30,422 nt of DNA. Source: a virus. A model generated the notes under the pieces. The model had not been told where the DNA came from, did not search any database, and saw only the letters and a program-made list of their open reading frames with translations. Each line of letters begins with the position of its first letter. The first letter of the stretch is position 1. The translations under genes and the position numbers were made by a program. Where the stretch lies: the IMG/VR virus record IMGVR_UViG_3300042356_000641, positions 1 through 30,422 of that record. The stretch is one strand, 5' to 3'. Shown in pieces: positions 29,212 through 30,422 of this stretch.

Positions 29212-29714
29212 ATTACGACACTTTTCCTAGAAGCGGAACTCATACACTTGGATTGATTCTTGATTTGGCTTTCCCAAATTATAAAAAGTTTTGGGGGCAA
29301 CACAATCCTAAAACTTTAAACAACGATAATGCTATTACTGTTGTTAGACATTATAAAGATGCAATTAGTTCATTGTGTTGTTTAGATACAAAACTTAATA
29401 TTCAAAAAACGATAGATACATATTGTTATTTTTACGAAACAATAAGTCAATTTAATGTTTATTATTGTTCGCTTGTTGATTTAAGCGCAGAACCAAACAA
29501 AGTTATGTTTAACTATGCTCAAAAATATAATTTGGATAAACCTTCTTTTGTTAATGTTCAAGAATATCAAGACCAAATGTTGCACAAATTTCCAGACTGT
29601 TATCCACGACAAATATCAAACACTAAAGCAACAATTTTAGGCTGTATTGAAAATGCTGATTTGTCAAAAATTGAATTGTTGTGGCAAGGATTGAACAAAA
29701 AATGCGCAATTTAA
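29199..29714 (+). CDS. Sulfotransferase-like protein (171 aa)
   Basis: 171 residues from TTG 29199, overlapping the preceding gene's end by 13 bases; no better start exists, as the first strand would be lost. LNYDTFPRSGTHTLGLIL holds the 5'-phosphosulfate-binding loop (FPRSGTHT) of PAPS-dependent sulfotransferases, and AITVVRHYKDAISSLCC matches the next conserved strand/helix (V-R-x-x-x-D-A-x-S). The C-terminal acceptor part is short, so the protein is smaller than typical. The gene is very AT-rich (14 G+C in the 60 bases at 29341-29400) against its neighbours, suggesting a recent foreign origin. The target may be a host or phage surface glycan. Confidence 0.55.
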   Translation: MGTLNYDTFPRSGTHTLGLILDLAFPNYKKFWGQHNPKTLNNDNAITVVRHYKDAISSLCCLDTKLNIQKTIDTYCYFYETISQFNVYYCSLVDLSAEPNKVMFNYAQKYNLDKPSFVNVQEYQDQMLHKFPDCYPRQISNTKATILGCIENADLSKIELLWQGLNKKCAI

Positions 29715-30422
29715 CTAGGTGGCTTATACCGCTACCAGCAATCCTGTTTGCGGTTATACCGCAAAATGCTAACGCAGAACCAGTTGCGGGTTTAGCAACC
29801 ACCTATTATACGATTGATGTAATCCCGCCAGTTCAATCAACTGACGAATACCCTGTCTGCGGAACTGAGACAGAAAACAATATAAACCGTTCCTATGATG
29901 GTGAACCATACGAGGATTGCACAGGCGACCTGTTCATGGTTCACATGACAGGGTACATAAACATCCCTGAACACAACACGATTGAGTTCATGCTCGCTCA
30001 CGATGATGGTGGTGAGATAACTATTGACGGCAACACATTCGGTGTTTGGAATGACCAAGGTTGTTCGTGGAGTATGTCGGACGAACTAGAACTTGACGCT
30101 GGGAGTTTGCCGCTTCAGTTGTTTATGTATGAGAACGGCGGTGCGTCCTGCCTGATGCTCGCATGGAACATTGATGATGAAGGCTGGGCGATAGTCCCAG
30201 ACTCGGCGTTCACTACTAGTAGTAGCCCAACCACCACAACAACAACCACGACCACGACAACCACAAGCACGCTGCCAGAGACAACAACAACAACTTCAAC
30301 CACGACTTCATCTACGACAACCCTTCCCATACAAACGACCACAACGACTTCAACAACTCTTGCACCAACAACCACGCAAACGACAACAACAACGACAGTG
30401 CCTGCCACCACAACGACAACAA
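29702..30422 (+). CDS. Exported PA14-like protein with Thr-rich linker (partial)
   Basis: Open from ATG 29702 to the right edge with no stop, overlapping the preceding gene by 13 bases. MRNLTRWLIPLPAILFAVIP, then QNANAEPVAG is a secretion signal with two Arg, a hydrophobic core and an A-N-A cleavage site. Residues about 35-165 look like a PA14 domain: EFMLAHDDGGEITIDGNTF and LQLFMYENGGASCLMLAW are its typical strands. From about residue 175 a Thr-rich linker (SSSPTTTTT..., TTTLP, TTTVPATTT) runs out of the window. PA14 domains bind carbohydrates. In phages a signal peptide is rare, so it may act outside the host cell. Confidence 0.65.
   Translation, partial: MRNLTRWLIPLPAILFAVIPQNANAEPVAGLATTYYTIDVIPPVQSTDEYPVCGTETENNINRSYDGEPYEDCTGDLFMVHMTGYINIPEHNTIEFMLAHDDGGEITIDGNTFGVWNDQGCSWSMSDELELDAGSLPLQLFMYENGGASCLMLAWNIDDEGWAIVPDSAFTTSSSPTTTTTTTTTTTTSTLPETTTTTSTTTSSTTTLPIQTTTTTSTTLAPTTTQTTTTTTVPATTTTT

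Noticed and set aside
30115-30411. Val-rich minus-strand frame
   Set aside because: It is the complement of the ACA/ACC threonine tract of the PA14 gene.
1-30422. tRNA genes
   Set aside because: Gaps between genes were scanned by eye for cloverleaf-like pairings and T-arm sequences; none was found. A tRNA-detection program would be decisive.

Overview
This window looks like part of the genome of a tailed double-stranded DNA bacteriophage, probably podovirus-like. The structural genes, a very large internal (ejection-type) protein, a compact replication module on the opposite strand and a second block of fibre genes are tightly packed, with many TAATG or ATGA stop/start overlaps. The host cannot be read directly. 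The last gene encodes a secreted PA14-like protein with a long threonine-rich linker containing TTTVP-type motifs, which in my knowledge is typical of exported proteins of Acidimicrobiia-type freshwater Actinobacteria. That host assignment is an inference.

Layout. (1) Bases 1-13617, plus strand, virion module: the 3' end of the major capsid gene, a decoration-like protein, a strong stem-loop, a cassette of small very basic proteins (two are tandem paralogues), a Cys/His zinc-binding protein, a head-tail adaptor, a nozzle-like tail protein, a short fibre-like protein, Ala/Gln-rich helical proteins and a 2024-residue internal virion protein. (2) Bases 13614-24781, minus strand, early/replication module. 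In transcription order from the right it holds a small unknown protein, a MoxR-type AAA+ ATPase, its partner-like protein with a degenerate VWA-like segment, two small proteins (one membrane), a DUF3846 protein, zinc-ribbon proteins, a Cas4/RecB-like nuclease, an unknown protein beside the helicase, a DnaB/RecA-type helicase, an archaeo-eukaryotic-type primase, a PD-(D/E)XK-like protein, a RusA-like resolvase, a sigma-region-4-like protein and an Nmad1-like protein. (3) Bases 24782-25686: about 900 bp with no convincing gene but several long inverted repeats, a DnaA-box match, a G-quadruplex-forming tract and an AT-rich stretch. This is a candidate control or origin region. (4) Bases 25687-26345, minus: DUF6321 and DUF5872 proteins. 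(5) Bases 26495-30422, plus: a terminase-small-subunit-like protein, fibre/appendage proteins, an AT-rich sulfotransferase-like gene, and the exported PA14 protein cut by the window edge. Large terminase, portal, lysin and DNA polymerase are not in the window. Because the right edge and left edge are both late-gene DNA, the missing genes may lie between them on a circular or permuted genome.

The strongest unexpected signal is a complete type II hammerhead self-cleaving ribozyme on the minus strand at 22159-22225, between the VWA-like gene and the next gene of the operon. Every core nucleotide and all three helices can be written out. More generally, several transcripts of this phage seem to begin with perfect hairpins placed right after likely promoters, so mRNA 5'-end processing or stabilisation may be a theme. 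The three genes 24781, 24353 and 23051 also share one nearly identical ribosome-binding leader.
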